A stretch of 64,000 nucleotides of DNA from Sphingomonas sp. CCH10-B3 (GTDB taxonomy: Bacteria; Pseudomonadota; Alphaproteobacteria; Sphingomonadales; Sphingomonadaceae): the NCBI RefSeq assembly GCF_001556185.1, contig NZ_LSIJ01000092.1, positions 24,891 to 88,890 on the forward strand, given 5' to 3'. The translations under genes and the position numbers were made by a program. The notes beneath the pieces are model-generated. The model saw only the letters and a program-made list of their open reading frames with translations, ran no database searches and had not been told where the DNA came from. The first letter of the stretch is position 1, and every line of letters begins with the position of its first letter. Below, one piece after another: positions 1 through 7,409 of the stretch.

Positions 1-454
1 TCTTGACGCGGTTGTTGGCGGATTCGAGCCGGGTGAAGATCGAATTCTGACGGGTGCGGGCTTCGCGCAGCTTGGTCTGCAGCTTGCTGATGTCCTCTTC
101 CGACGCGCGCAACGCATCGTCGAGCACCGCAATCTCGGCCTTCAGCTGGTCCGACATGTCAGCCGCCTTCTGGCGCTCGACAAGTGCTGCCTTGGCGAGG
201 TCTTCGCGGTCCTTCGACAGCGCCAGCTCGGCCTTTTCGGTCCAGCTTTCCTGGAGCGAATCGAGCTTGGCGATATGGCGACGCATTTCTTTCTGGTCGG
301 CGATCGTGCGCGCGGCGGAGGCGCGGACTTCGACGAGCGTTTCCTCCATTTCGAGGATGATCATGCGGATCATCTTCGCGGGGTCTTCGGCCTTGTCGAG
401 CAGATCGGTAACATTGGCAGCGATGATATCGCGGGTTCGTGAGAAGATGCCCAT
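1..454 (-). CDS. pspA: Phage shock protein A, partial (C-terminus beyond window)
   Basis: PspA/IM30 (ESCRT-III-like) protein that coats and stabilises the stressed inner membrane and, in enterobacteria, holds PspF inactive. The reverse-strand product begins MGIFSRTRDIIAANVTDLLD, the family's amphipathic N-terminus, followed by 'DPAKMIRMIILEMEETLVEVR' type sequence and long heptad-rich helices (coiled coil) to the window edge, about 151 residues seen of a usual 220 or so. The start at 454 has a good ribosome site (AAGGAG on the reverse strand just upstream). It lies downstream of a small membrane protein gene in a sigma-54-driven unit divergent from pspF. The 3' end is cut by the window. Confidence 0.95.
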   Translation of the reverse strand, partial: MGIFSRTRDIIAANVTDLLDKAEDPAKMIRMIILEMEETLVEVRASAARTIADQKEMRRHIAKLDSLQESWTEKAELALSKDREDLAKAALVERQKAADMSDQLKAEIAVLDDALRASEEDISKLQTKLREARTRQNSIFTRLESANNRVK

Positions 455-488
455 CTCTGATACTCCTTGAAATGAAACTGGAACGGTG

Positions 489-519
489 GCCGGGGCAGCG
501 AGGGGCGCGCTGCCCCGGC
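489..519. other. Strong intergenic hairpin between the small psp gene and pspA
   Basis: A perfect 12-bp stem (GCCGGGGCAGCG at 489-500 against CGCTGCCCCGGC at 508-519) with a 7-base loop sits in the 83-base gap between the small membrane protein gene and pspA. There is no T-run after it on the transcribed (reverse) strand, so a classical terminator is unlikely. mRNA stabilisation, processing or partial attenuation that sets the ratio of the two products is an inference. Confidence 0.6.
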
Positions 520-537
520 GTTCTGCCGCCCGGGGGC

Positions 538-696
538 TCAGGCGGCGGAAACGGTGGCGACGGTCTGGCCAGTGATCTGGGCGGTCTGGACATGCGCGGG
601 GCTGAGAGCCCCGAACATCAGGACCGAGCCGGCGACGAAGGTGAGCGCAATGGCGGTCAGCGTGCTGGTCAGGCTGGTGTTGCGATAGTTGGTCAT
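538..696 (-). CDS. Small single-pass membrane protein, first gene of the psp operon
   Basis: A 52-residue product starting MTNYRNTSLTSTLTAIALTF with one hydrophobic segment (about residues 11-31) and a short polar tail ending TGQTVATVSAA. The start at 696 is preceded by a GGGAG ribosome site. It is the first gene after the sigma-54 promoter at 751-767 and is followed by pspA, so it should be co-expressed with it under envelope stress. I do not recognise a named family; it resembles neither PspB nor PspC by motif. A role as a membrane sensor or accessory to PspA is inference from position only. Confidence 0.7.
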   Translation of the reverse strand: MTNYRNTSLTSTLTAIALTFVAGSVLMFGALSPAHVQTAQITGQTVATVSAA

Positions 697-750
697 TGTT
701 GGTCTCCCTGAAGGATGGTCGGTCTGCCATGTGGCAGTTGTCCCAAGCTC

Positions 751-767
751 TGCAGCTATCGTGCCAG
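751..767 (-). promoter_or_regulatory. Sigma-54 (RpoN) promoter of the psp operon
   Basis: Read on the reverse strand the site is CTGGCACGATAGCTGCA. It matches the RpoN consensus TGGCAC-N5-TTGCA with exactly ten bases between the invariant GG (-24) and GC (-12); the only deviation is C for T before TGC. It points toward the small membrane protein gene and pspA, placing the transcript start near 740 and leaving a leader of about 45 bases. This is the promoter class PspF activates. Confidence 0.88.
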
Positions 768-830
768 TTCAGAAAATGGCGGTTTTCCGGGGCACGGCGA
801 GATTGTTGCGGCATTAATGCAGATAGCACT

Positions 831-845
831 TGCCAACACTTGGCA
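831..845. promoter_or_regulatory. Palindromic upstream activating site, likely PspF-binding
   Basis: TGCCAA-CAC-TTGGCA is a perfect 6-3-6 inverted repeat. It lies roughly 95-105 bases upstream of the predicted psp transcript start, the distance expected for an enhancer used by a sigma-54 activator, and just before the pspF start codon, where binding could also repress pspF. Assignment to PspF is inference from position; symmetry and spacing are directly visible. Confidence 0.65.
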
Positions 846-865
846 TTTTGCACCAATCCATCGGC

Positions 866-1888
866 ATGCAACGCCAGAGCCAGGTCATCGGCCAGTCAAG
901 TGTCTTCCTCGACGCGCTTGAACGCGCCAGTCGCGCCGCCGCGCTCGATCGGCCCGTGCTGGTGATCGGCGAGCGTGGCACCGGCAAGGAACTGGTCGCC
1001 GAACGCCTCCACCGCCTGTCGCCGCGCTGGGACCAGCCGCTGATCATCATGAACTGCGCCGCGCTCCCCGAAACGCTGATCGAAGCCGAGCTGTTCGGCC
1101 ATGAAGCTGGCGCGTTCACCGGCGCGACCAAGGCGCGACCCGGGCGGTTCGAAGAAGCGCATGGCGGCACGCTGTTCCTCGACGAGCTTGGTACGCTGTC
1201 GATGGCCGCGCAGGAGCGGTTGCTGCGGGCGGTCGAATATGGCGAGGTGACGCGGATCGGCTCGTCGCGCCCGCTCCGGGTCGATGTGCGCATTGTCGCT
1301 GCGACCAACGAACATCTGCCCGAAAAGGTGGAGCGCAACGAATTCCGCGCCGACCTGCTCGACCGGCTGTCATTCGAAGTCGTCACGCTACCGCCGCTGC
1401 GCGCGCGCAAGAGCGACATCATGGTGCTTGCCGAGCATTTCGGGCGGCGGATGGCTTCCGAAATGGGTTGGGAGGACTGGCCGGGGTTTACGCCTGCGGC
1501 GGAAGACACGCTGCTCGATTATCCTTGGCCGGGCAATGTCCGCGAGCTGCGCAATGTCGTCGAGCGCGCCGTCTATCGCTGGGAACAGATAGGGCCGATC
1601 GACCAAATCCAGTTCGACCCGTTCGATTCGCCTTACCGCCCGCAAGCGTCGGGCGCGGCCGAGCCAGCGACTTCGGCCGCGCCGCCTGCGCCCTCCGCGA
1701 GCGATGGCGACCCATCAGGACCGGGCGACTTCAAGTCGCTGGTTGCAGGTTATGAGCGTCGGCTGCTGCAAAAAGCGCTGAGCCAGCAACGGTTCAACCA
1801 GCGCGCGACCGCCGAGGCGCTCGGGCTTTCCTATGACCAGCTGCGCCACGCGCTGCGCCGTCACGATCTGCTCCCCGGCGGCAGTTGA
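866..1888 (+). CDS. pspF: PspF, sigma-54-dependent activator of the phage shock genes
   Basis: An AAA+ enhancer-binding protein of 340 residues with no N-terminal receiver or sensor domain, as expected for PspF. Visible features are Walker A GERGTGKE (about 35-42), the sigma-54 contact loop GAFTGA (82-87), Walker B FLDEL (104-108), 'DYPWPGNVRELRNVVE', and a Fis-type helix-turn-helix at the C-terminus (NQRATAEALGLSYDQLRHALRR). The ATG at 866 is preferred over an upstream in-frame TTG at 830, because the latter overlaps the palindrome at 831-845. It is divergent from the psp operon it should activate. Confidence 0.93.
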   Translation: MQRQSQVIGQSSVFLDALERASRAAALDRPVLVIGERGTGKELVAERLHRLSPRWDQPLIIMNCAALPETLIEAELFGHEAGAFTGATKARPGRFEEAHGGTLFLDELGTLSMAAQERLLRAVEYGEVTRIGSSRPLRVDVRIVAATNEHLPEKVERNEFRADLLDRLSFEVVTLPPLRARKSDIMVLAEHFGRRMASEMGWEDWPGFTPAAEDTLLDYPWPGNVRELRNVVERAVYRWEQIGPIDQIQFDPFDSPYRPQASGAAEPATSAAPPAPSASDGDPSGPGDFKSLVAGYERRLLQKALSQQRFNQRATAEALGLSYDQLRHALRRHDLLPGGS

Positions 1889-1977
1889 CGGCTTGCGCAA
1901 GCGGGATGTCGGGACCAATTGAGGGGCGTCCTTCGTTCAGGCATTTCACTTCCGAATCCACAACAGGAGACTTCCGC

Positions 1978-2598
1978 ATGGCTTTCGAACTGCCCCCGCT
2001 GCCCTATGCCAAGGACGCGCTCGCGCCGACGATGTCGGCGGAAACCTTCGATTTCCATCATGGCAAGCACCACAAGGCCTATGTCGACAAGACCAATGGC
2101 ATGCTCGCGGCGCACGGGCTGGAAGGCGCCAAGCTGACCGACGTGATCCGCCACGCCAAGGACAAGGGCGAAAAGGGCCTGTTCAACAATTCGGCGCAGA
2201 TCTGGAACCACACGTTTTTCTGGCACTCGCTGACGCCCAACTATGCTGCGCCGAGCGGCAAGCTCGCCGATATGATCGCCGAGGATTTCGGCTCGACCGA
2301 GGAGCTGGTGAAGGCACTGGTCGCCGAATCGACCAATCATTTTGCGAGCGGCTGGGGCTGGCTGGTGCTCGACGGCGGCAAGCTGAAGGTCACGTCGCTG
2401 CACGACGCCGACACGCCGGTCGCCTATGACGGGATGCAGCCGCTGCTGACGATCGACGTGTGGGAACACGCCTATTACATCGATTACCGCAACGCACGCC
2501 CGGGCTATCTGGAGGCCGTCACCGGCAAGATCCTGAACTGGGAATTCGCCGCGCAGAACCTTGACGGCGCCGGCATTTCGCGCGCCGATCAGGGTTGA
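1978..2598 (+). CDS. sodB: Superoxide dismutase, iron type
   Basis: Cytoplasmic Fe (or cambialistic Fe/Mn) superoxide dismutase of 206 residues, normal for the family. Metal ligands are visible: His in FHHGKHHKAY, His in WNHTFFWHSL, and Asp/His in TIDVWEHAYYIDY. The start at 1978 (MAFELPPLPYAKDAL) has an ACAGGAGA ribosome site about 8 bases upstream; an earlier in-frame start would add residues foreign to the family. It follows pspF by 89 bases and converges on yciB with a shared terminator. Confidence 0.96.
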   Translation: MAFELPPLPYAKDALAPTMSAETFDFHHGKHHKAYVDKTNGMLAAHGLEGAKLTDVIRHAKDKGEKGLFNNSAQIWNHTFFWHSLTPNYAAPSGKLADMIAEDFGSTEELVKALVAESTNHFASGWGWLVLDGGKLKVTSLHDADTPVAYDGMQPLLTIDVWEHAYYIDYRNARPGYLEAVTGKILNWEFAAQNLDGAGISRADQG

Positions 2599-2604
2599 TC
2601 GGGG

Positions 2605-2634
2605 AAGGGGCCTCGCCAGCGCGGCGGGGCCCTT
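2605..2634. terminator. Bidirectional terminator between sodB and yciB
   Basis: A GC-rich stem (AAGGGGCCTCGCC against GGCGGGGCCCTT, one bulged G and one wobble) with a short AGCGC loop sits between the converging sodB and yciB genes. It has A residues on one side and TT on the other, so it could work in both directions. It overlaps the yciB stop codon. Confidence 0.65.
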
Positions 2635-3223
2635 ATCCTTCGGGTGGCAGCGGCGCGGGGTCGTCGCCGAGCCCGTGCTTCATCAGCATCGGCACATTGG
2701 CTGCCCCGAAGGCAAGCGTGGCGATCGTCACGCCCCATACTTTTGCTGTCAGCCACGCATCGAAACTGAGCGTCGCGCGCATCACTTCGTTGGCGACCGC
2801 CATCGCCGCGAACCAGAACGCCCAATTGCGCGACAGCAACATCCAGCCGCGATCGCTCAGCCCCTCATAGGCGGCTTCGAGCAGATATTTGAGCAGCGGC
2901 CGCCCCGTGAACACGCCGGCAAACAGCAGCGCCGACAGCAGACCGTAGATCACCGTCGGCTTGATCTGGATGAAGCGTTCATCGTGCAGATAGAGCGTCA
3001 GCGCGCCGAAACCGATCACGAGGATCGCCGACAGCCACAGCATCGGCGACACACGCCCGAGCCGCCATTTCGACACGATCACCGCGACCGCCACCGCTGC
3101 CATGAAAGCCAAGGTGCCGGCGAAAACATCGGAGAATTTATAGGCGATGAAAAAGACCAGCAGCGGCCCGTAATCGAGCGCCATTGCGAGGCCGGGCTGG
3201 GCAGGGCGTTTGGCTTCGGTCAT
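2633..3223 (-). CDS. yciB: YciB/IspZ-type inner-membrane septation protein
   Basis: A 196-residue polytopic membrane protein of the septation protein A family. The diagnostic stretches are 'LDYGPLLVFFIAYKFSDVFAGT', 'FIQIKPTVIYGLLSALLF' and 'RNWAFWFAAMAVANEVMR', across about five or six hydrophobic segments. YciB influences cell-envelope integrity and division in E. coli. The start overlaps the ftsY stop by four bases (ATGA), so it is translationally linked to ftsY and mtaB. Confidence 0.9.
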   Translation of the reverse strand: MTEAKRPAQPGLAMALDYGPLLVFFIAYKFSDVFAGTLAFMAAVAVAVIVSKWRLGRVSPMLWLSAILVIGFGALTLYLHDERFIQIKPTVIYGLLSALLFAGVFTGRPLLKYLLEAAYEGLSDRGWMLLSRNWAFWFAAMAVANEVMRATLSFDAWLTAKVWGVTIATLAFGAANVPMLMKHGLGDDPAPLPPEG

Positions 3224-4146
3224 CGGCCGGGCCTGTCGATGCCGGCGATGATCCGCGCGACTTCGCGAGCGTCGAAGGGACGCAGATCGCCCATGCCCTC
3301 GCCGATGCCGATGGCGTGGATCGGCAGGCCGAACTTCTCGGCCGCCGCGACCAGCACGCCGCCGCGCGCGGTGCCGTCGAGCTTGGTCATCACGAGCCCG
3401 GTCACGCCGGCGACCTCCTTGAAGATTTCGATCTGCGACAAGGCATTCTGCCCGGTCGTCGCGTCGAGCACGAGAATGACGTCATGCGGCGAGGCCGCGT
3501 CGATCTTGCCGAGCATGCGCTTGATCTTCGCCAGCTCATCCATCAGCTCGCGCTTGTTCTGGAGGCGACCGGCGGTGTCGACTATCAGCGCGTCAATGCC
3601 CTGCGCGGTCGCTTGCTTGACCGCGTCGAAGACAATGCCGGCCGCATCACCTCCTTCGGGGCCGCGCACGATCGGCACGCCGACGCGTTCGGCCCAAGTT
3701 GCGAGCTGCCCGATCGCGGCGGCGCGGAAAGTGTCGCCTGCCGCCAGCATCACGCCATAATCCTGCTCGGTGAACAGATGCGCGAGCTTGGCGATCGTCG
3801 TGGTCTTGCCCGATCCGTTGACGCCGATCACGAGGATGACGTGCGGGCGCGGGAAGGCGCTGATTTCGATCGGGCGCGCGACGGGTTCGAGGACTTTTTC
3901 GATCTCCTCGGCGACAATCAGGCGGATGCCGAGTTCCTCCAGATTGCGCTCGAAGCTGCCGGTCGCGAGCCGGTTGCGGATGCGCGCGGCAGTGCCCGGG
4001 CCCAGATCCGAGGCGATCAGCGCTTCCTCGATGTCGTCAAGCGTCGCGGCGTCGAGCGGGCCAATGCCAAGCCCCGTCAGGCTGCCGATCAGCCGGTCCG
4101 ACGTGCGCTTGAACCCGCCGAGGAGCTTTTCATGCCAGCTGCTCAT
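3220..4146 (-). CDS. ftsY: FtsY, signal recognition particle receptor GTPase
   Basis: The SRP receptor, a membrane-associated GTPase that pairs with Ffh to deliver ribosome-nascent chains to SecYEG. At 308 residues it is essentially the NG domain, with little of the acidic N-terminal A domain found in E. coli. G1 is GVNGSGKTTTIAKLA, followed by DTFRAAA, 'DTAGRLQNKRELMDEL' (G3) and TKLDGTARGG (G4). Its partner ffh is about 3.3 kb away on the other strand. The gene overlaps mtaB upstream and yciB downstream by four bases each, forming a three-gene unit. Confidence 0.95.
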   Translation of the reverse strand: MSSWHEKLLGGFKRTSDRLIGSLTGLGIGPLDAATLDDIEEALIASDLGPGTAARIRNRLATGSFERNLEELGIRLIVAEEIEKVLEPVARPIEISAFPRPHVILVIGVNGSGKTTTIAKLAHLFTEQDYGVMLAAGDTFRAAAIGQLATWAERVGVPIVRGPEGGDAAGIVFDAVKQATAQGIDALIVDTAGRLQNKRELMDELAKIKRMLGKIDAASPHDVILVLDATTGQNALSQIEIFKEVAGVTGLVMTKLDGTARGGVLVAAAEKFGLPIHAIGIGEGMGDLRPFDAREVARIIAGIDRPGR

Positions 4147-5519
4147 GCGGCGCGCTCCAGCGCTGGGGCGGCCAGAAGGCGGTCGCCCGAGATGCCCGTG
4201 ATCAACACGTCCACAATTTTGCCAACCAAGTCCGTTTGCGCTGAGCTTGTCGAAGCGCCGTCCTGCCTTCGCCTGCCGCTGGAAAAGAAGAACGGTGGTT
4301 GGGCTATGCCCGCCTGCGGCCCGACAAGCTCAGCACGATCGGGTTGAGGGGGCAGGGTCACTTCGGCGAAGTTTGCGGCATGGCCACGCGTGCCGGGGCG
4401 TTCAACCAAGACTTGCTGCGATGAGCCTACGAGCGTCGCCAGCCAGGCCGTCCGCCGCCGCGCCGCCGCTTCGCGCAGCAACGCAGCTCGCGCCTTGCGA
4501 ACCTCGACCGCTACCTGCGGCATCCTTGCGGCCGGCGTGCCGCCGCGCGGCGAATAAGGGAAGATGTGCGCATGGACGATGTCGCAATCATCGATCAGCG
4601 CCTGCGTATTCGCAAACATCGCCTCGGTCTCGGTCGGGAAGCCCGCGATCAGGTCGGCGCCGATCGCGATCTCCGGCCGCCGGGCCTTGAGCCGCTCGAC
4701 GATCCTGACTGCATCGGCGCGGGCGTGGCGGCGCTTCATCCGCTTCAGGATCATGTCGTCGCCTGCCTGTAGCGAGAGGTGGAGATGCGGCATGATCCGT
4801 GCCTCGCCAGTGACGAGATCGAACAGCCTGTCGTCGATCTCGATCGAATCGAGCGACGACAACCGCAGCCGTTCGAGCCGCGGCACATGCCGCAGGATGC
4901 GCTCGATCAGCATCGCGAGCGTCGGCGCGCCGGGCAGGTCAGGGCCGTAGCTCGTCAGGTCGACTCCCGTGAGCACCACTTCGCGGTGCCCGGCATCGAC
5001 CAGTGCGGCGATGCGATCGACGACCGCGCCCGCTGGCACCGAACGGCTGTTGCCGCGACCAAGGGGGATCGCGCAGAAAGTGCAGCGATGGTCGCAGCCG
5101 TTCTGCACCTCGACAAAGGCGCGGACATGATCGGCAAAGCTCGCTGCGAGATGCGGCGCGGTTGCGCGCACGGCCATGATGTCTTGCACCTGCACCCGCG
5201 CAGCGGACGCCCAGGCCGACGGCAGCAGCTTTTCGGCATTGCCGATGACCCGGTCGACTTCGGGCATGGCCGCGAAGCTCTGCGGGTCGATCTGCGCGGC
5301 GCAACCGGTGACGGCGATCTCGGCGGTCGGGTTCGCGCGCCGGGCCTTGCGGATCGCCGCCCGCGTCTCGGCAACCGCAGTGTTGGTGACGGCGCAACTG
5401 TTGATCACGACAACCGGCCGACCTGCATTGATCGCGCGGATCGTCTCGCTTTCGGCGAGGTTGAGCCGACAGCCGAGGCTGATGACGGTCGGTTGGAAAT
5501 CGCGAGGTTCGGGGGACAT
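4143..5519 (-). CDS. mtaB: MtaB, tRNA t6A37 methylthiotransferase, carrying an in-frame repeat insertion
   Basis: Radical-SAM methylthiotransferase that converts t6A37 to ms2t6A37 in tRNAs reading ANN codons. The N-terminal cluster cysteines are C17 (SLGCRLN), C42 and C73 (TGCAAQ); the radical-SAM motif CDHRCTFC is at 142-149. The protein is 458 residues. Near the C-terminus, about residues 392-430 are encoded by an inverted-repeat element (4231-4345) that leaves the frame open and inserts low-complexity sequence (FFFSSGRRRQDGASTSSAQ) before the final GKIVDVLITG strand of the TRAM-like region. The core enzyme is intact; the effect on the C-terminal RNA-binding domain is unknown. Confidence 0.9.
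   Translation of the reverse strand: MSPEPRDFQPTVISLGCRLNLAESETIRAINAGRPVVVINSCAVTNTAVAETRAAIRKARRANPTAEIAVTGCAAQIDPQSFAAMPEVDRVIGNAEKLLPSAWASAARVQVQDIMAVRATAPHLAASFADHVRAFVEVQNGCDHRCTFCAIPLGRGNSRSVPAGAVVDRIAALVDAGHREVVLTGVDLTSYGPDLPGAPTLAMLIERILRHVPRLERLRLSSLDSIEIDDRLFDLVTGEARIMPHLHLSLQAGDDMILKRMKRRHARADAVRIVERLKARRPEIAIGADLIAGFPTETEAMFANTQALIDDCDIVHAHIFPYSPRGGTPAARMPQVAVEVRKARAALLREAAARRRTAWLATLVGSSQQVLVERPGTRGHAANFAEVTLPPQPDRAELVGPQAGIAQPPFFFSSGRRRQDGASTSSAQTDLVGKIVDVLITGISGDRLLAAPALERAA
4231..4345. repeat. REP/REPIN-like inverted repeat inside mtaB
   Basis: GCTGAGCTTGTC at 4240-4251 is matched exactly by its reverse complement GACAAGCTCAGC at 4323-4334, enclosing a 71-base spacer. The longer left arm reads GCTGAGCTTGTCGAAGC. 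From general knowledge, this arm sequence recurs in many sphingomonad genomes as a dispersed repeat. No second copy was noticed in this window. The element sits in the 3' part of mtaB and is translated in frame. Confidence 0.8.
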
Positions 5520-5557
5520 TGGCGACGATCTAGGCGCGGGTGCCGCCCAAGTCCACC

Positions 5558-7180
5558 TCAGGCCGATCGACGCGCCTCGGCATCGGACAGTGACGTCATG
5601 CTTTGCGCTGCCGGACGCAGCATGCGGCGCTCGGCGAGCAACGATCGGGCCCTCGCCGCTGTCATTGGTCGACCATAAAGGTGACCTTGGCCGCGCGCGC
5701 AGCCAAGGGCGCGGACGCGCGCTTCGGTCGCGGCATCCTCGATCCCTTCGGCGGTGATCGCTAGATTCATGCTGTCGCCCAGCCGGGTGATTGCCGTCAC
5801 GATCGCGTCGCTTTCGGCATTGTCGTTGATCGAGCCGATAAAGCTGCGATCGATCTTGAGCTGATCGAACGGCAGCGCGCGCAGATGCGCAAGCGATGAA
5901 TAGCCCGTGCCGAAATCGTCGAGCGCGACGCGGATCCCCTGATTTTTCAGGCTGGCGACGATCGACTGGGCCAGCTTCATGTCGTCGAACAGCGCGGCTT
6001 CGGTAATTTCGATCTCGAGGCGTGCCGCCGGAAAGCCGGTTTCGGCAAGCAGCTTGATCAGCTTCTGCGCCAGCCAGGCGTCGTTGAGCTGGGCCGGGGC
6101 CAGATTGACCGCAAGCGACAGCGACGGATCCCAGTCGAGCGCCTGGGCGAGAGCCTGACGCATGACCGAAAAGGTCAGGTCGTTCACCAAGCCCGCTTCG
6201 GTCGCGATCGGCAGGAAAGCGCTGGGGGATAACAGGCCACGCGTCGGGTGCTCCCAGCGGGCGAGCACTTCGAAACCGACCAGCCGACCCGTCGCCAGCT
6301 CAACCTGCTGGTCGAAATAGGGCACGATCTGGTGCTGCGGGATAGCGGTGCGCAGCGCGACTTCGACCTGATTGCGTTCCTTGAGCACGCGCTCCATCGA
6401 TGCGTCGAACCACAGATACTGCCGTCGTCCGCCCTGCTTGGCGGCATGCAGGGCAATGTCGGCGCTGCGCATCAGCGCATCGATGCTCGGGCTGTCGATG
6501 TCGGTGCGGGCAATGCCGATCGACGCCGAGACATGCAGGTCGAGCCCGTCGACGACGAACGGCCGCGCCATCCGCGACATCAACTGCTCGGCAACGCGGT
6601 CGACGGTCTGGGGTACAGCGGGATCGAACAGGAACGCACAGCCGAATTCGTCCCCGGCAAGACGCGCCGTCAGCGCAACCGACGGCATGGCCGCGGCAAT
6701 CTCGGCCGCGATCAACTGAAGCAGGCCATCGCCGGTGCCATGACCGTACATGTCGTTGACGCGCTTGAAATGATCGATGTCGACCATCAGCAGCGCGACG
6801 ACCTTGTGCCGCCGATTGGCCTGCGCGATCATCGCGCCGCCCTGTTCGATCAGCGCGCGGCGGTTCAGGAAACCCGTCAGCGGATCGGTGGCGGCGAGAT
6901 GGGCGGCGCGCATTTCGGCACTCGCCTGGTTGAGCGCCGTCTCGCGCAGTTTGGCATGGCGGCGCCAGCCGAACAGGATCAGCGCGACGTTGAGCAGCAG
7001 GGCGATCAGCAGCACGCGGTCGATCGGTGAGCCGCCGCCGCTCAGGTGGCCGAGGCTGGTCGACAGCACGGCGCTGCCGGTTGCAATGAACACGACAATC
7101 GCTGCCACGGTGATCGCGACGCCCAGCCGATCCCCGCCGATAACGCTCTTCAAATCTGCCTGCTGCGTGGGCTCAGCCAT
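5558..7180 (-). CDS. Membrane-bound GGDEF-EAL cyclic-di-GMP signalling protein
   Basis: About 540 residues: two N-terminal hydrophobic segments, then a GGDEF domain, then an EAL domain. The GGDEF signature is RLAGDEFGCAF, with A replacing the first G. The EAL signature is FEVLARW (EVL variant), and the other phosphodiesterase residues are present (LAVNLAP, IEITEAAL, DDFGTGYSS, LKIDRSF, AEGIED, GQGHLYGRP). Phosphodiesterase activity looks likely; cyclase activity is possible. I chose the ATG at 7180 (MAEPTQQADLKSV) after a GGAGG; an ATG at 7213 is in the same frame. It is divergent from ffh. Confidence 0.85.
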   Translation of the reverse strand: MAEPTQQADLKSVIGGDRLGVAITVAAIVVFIATGSAVLSTSLGHLSGGGSPIDRVLLIALLLNVALILFGWRRHAKLRETALNQASAEMRAAHLAATDPLTGFLNRRALIEQGGAMIAQANRRHKVVALLMVDIDHFKRVNDMYGHGTGDGLLQLIAAEIAAAMPSVALTARLAGDEFGCAFLFDPAVPQTVDRVAEQLMSRMARPFVVDGLDLHVSASIGIARTDIDSPSIDALMRSADIALHAAKQGGRRQYLWFDASMERVLKERNQVEVALRTAIPQHQIVPYFDQQVELATGRLVGFEVLARWEHPTRGLLSPSAFLPIATEAGLVNDLTFSVMRQALAQALDWDPSLSLAVNLAPAQLNDAWLAQKLIKLLAETGFPAARLEIEITEAALFDDMKLAQSIVASLKNQGIRVALDDFGTGYSSLAHLRALPFDQLKIDRSFIGSINDNAESDAIVTAITRLGDSMNLAITAEGIEDAATEARVRALGCARGQGHLYGRPMTAARARSLLAERRMLRPAAQSMTSLSDAEARRSA

Positions 7181-7333
7181 GTCGTGTCCGCATCCTCCGG
7201 GGTACAGCTCCATTCATGGCCCAACACCTCTCAAGGCGATGTTAATCCGCATGGTTGCGAAAGGATGGCGATTGCGTTAGAGGCGCCGCAGATCGTTCCC
7301 TGCCGGAACGCAAACGCGCATGCCCAAGGGCAA

Positions 7334-7369
7334 AGCTGGCCGACGAGGTTTCGTCCGCCGGCTTCTTTT
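7334..7369 (+). terminator. Terminator-like hairpin in the ffh leader
   Basis: AGCTGGCCGACGA (7334-7346) pairs with TCGTCCGCCGGCT (7351-7363) over 13 positions with one wobble and one C-C mismatch, closing on a GGTT loop and followed by TCTTTT. It lies 40 bases before the ffh start, and no same-strand gene ends upstream of it. It may therefore act as a leader attenuator of the ffh operon rather than as a gene-end terminator. Confidence 0.5.
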
Positions 7370-7409
7370 GCGTTTAGGACGGCAGTGCCCGATCGACGAG
7401 GAGTTTTTG

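Noticed and set aside
840-852. TTGGCA-TTTTGCA on the forward strand before pspF, resembling a second sigma-54 promoter
   Set aside because: Only five bases separate GG and GC instead of ten, and the GG lies within the palindrome; it is more likely part of the PspF site.
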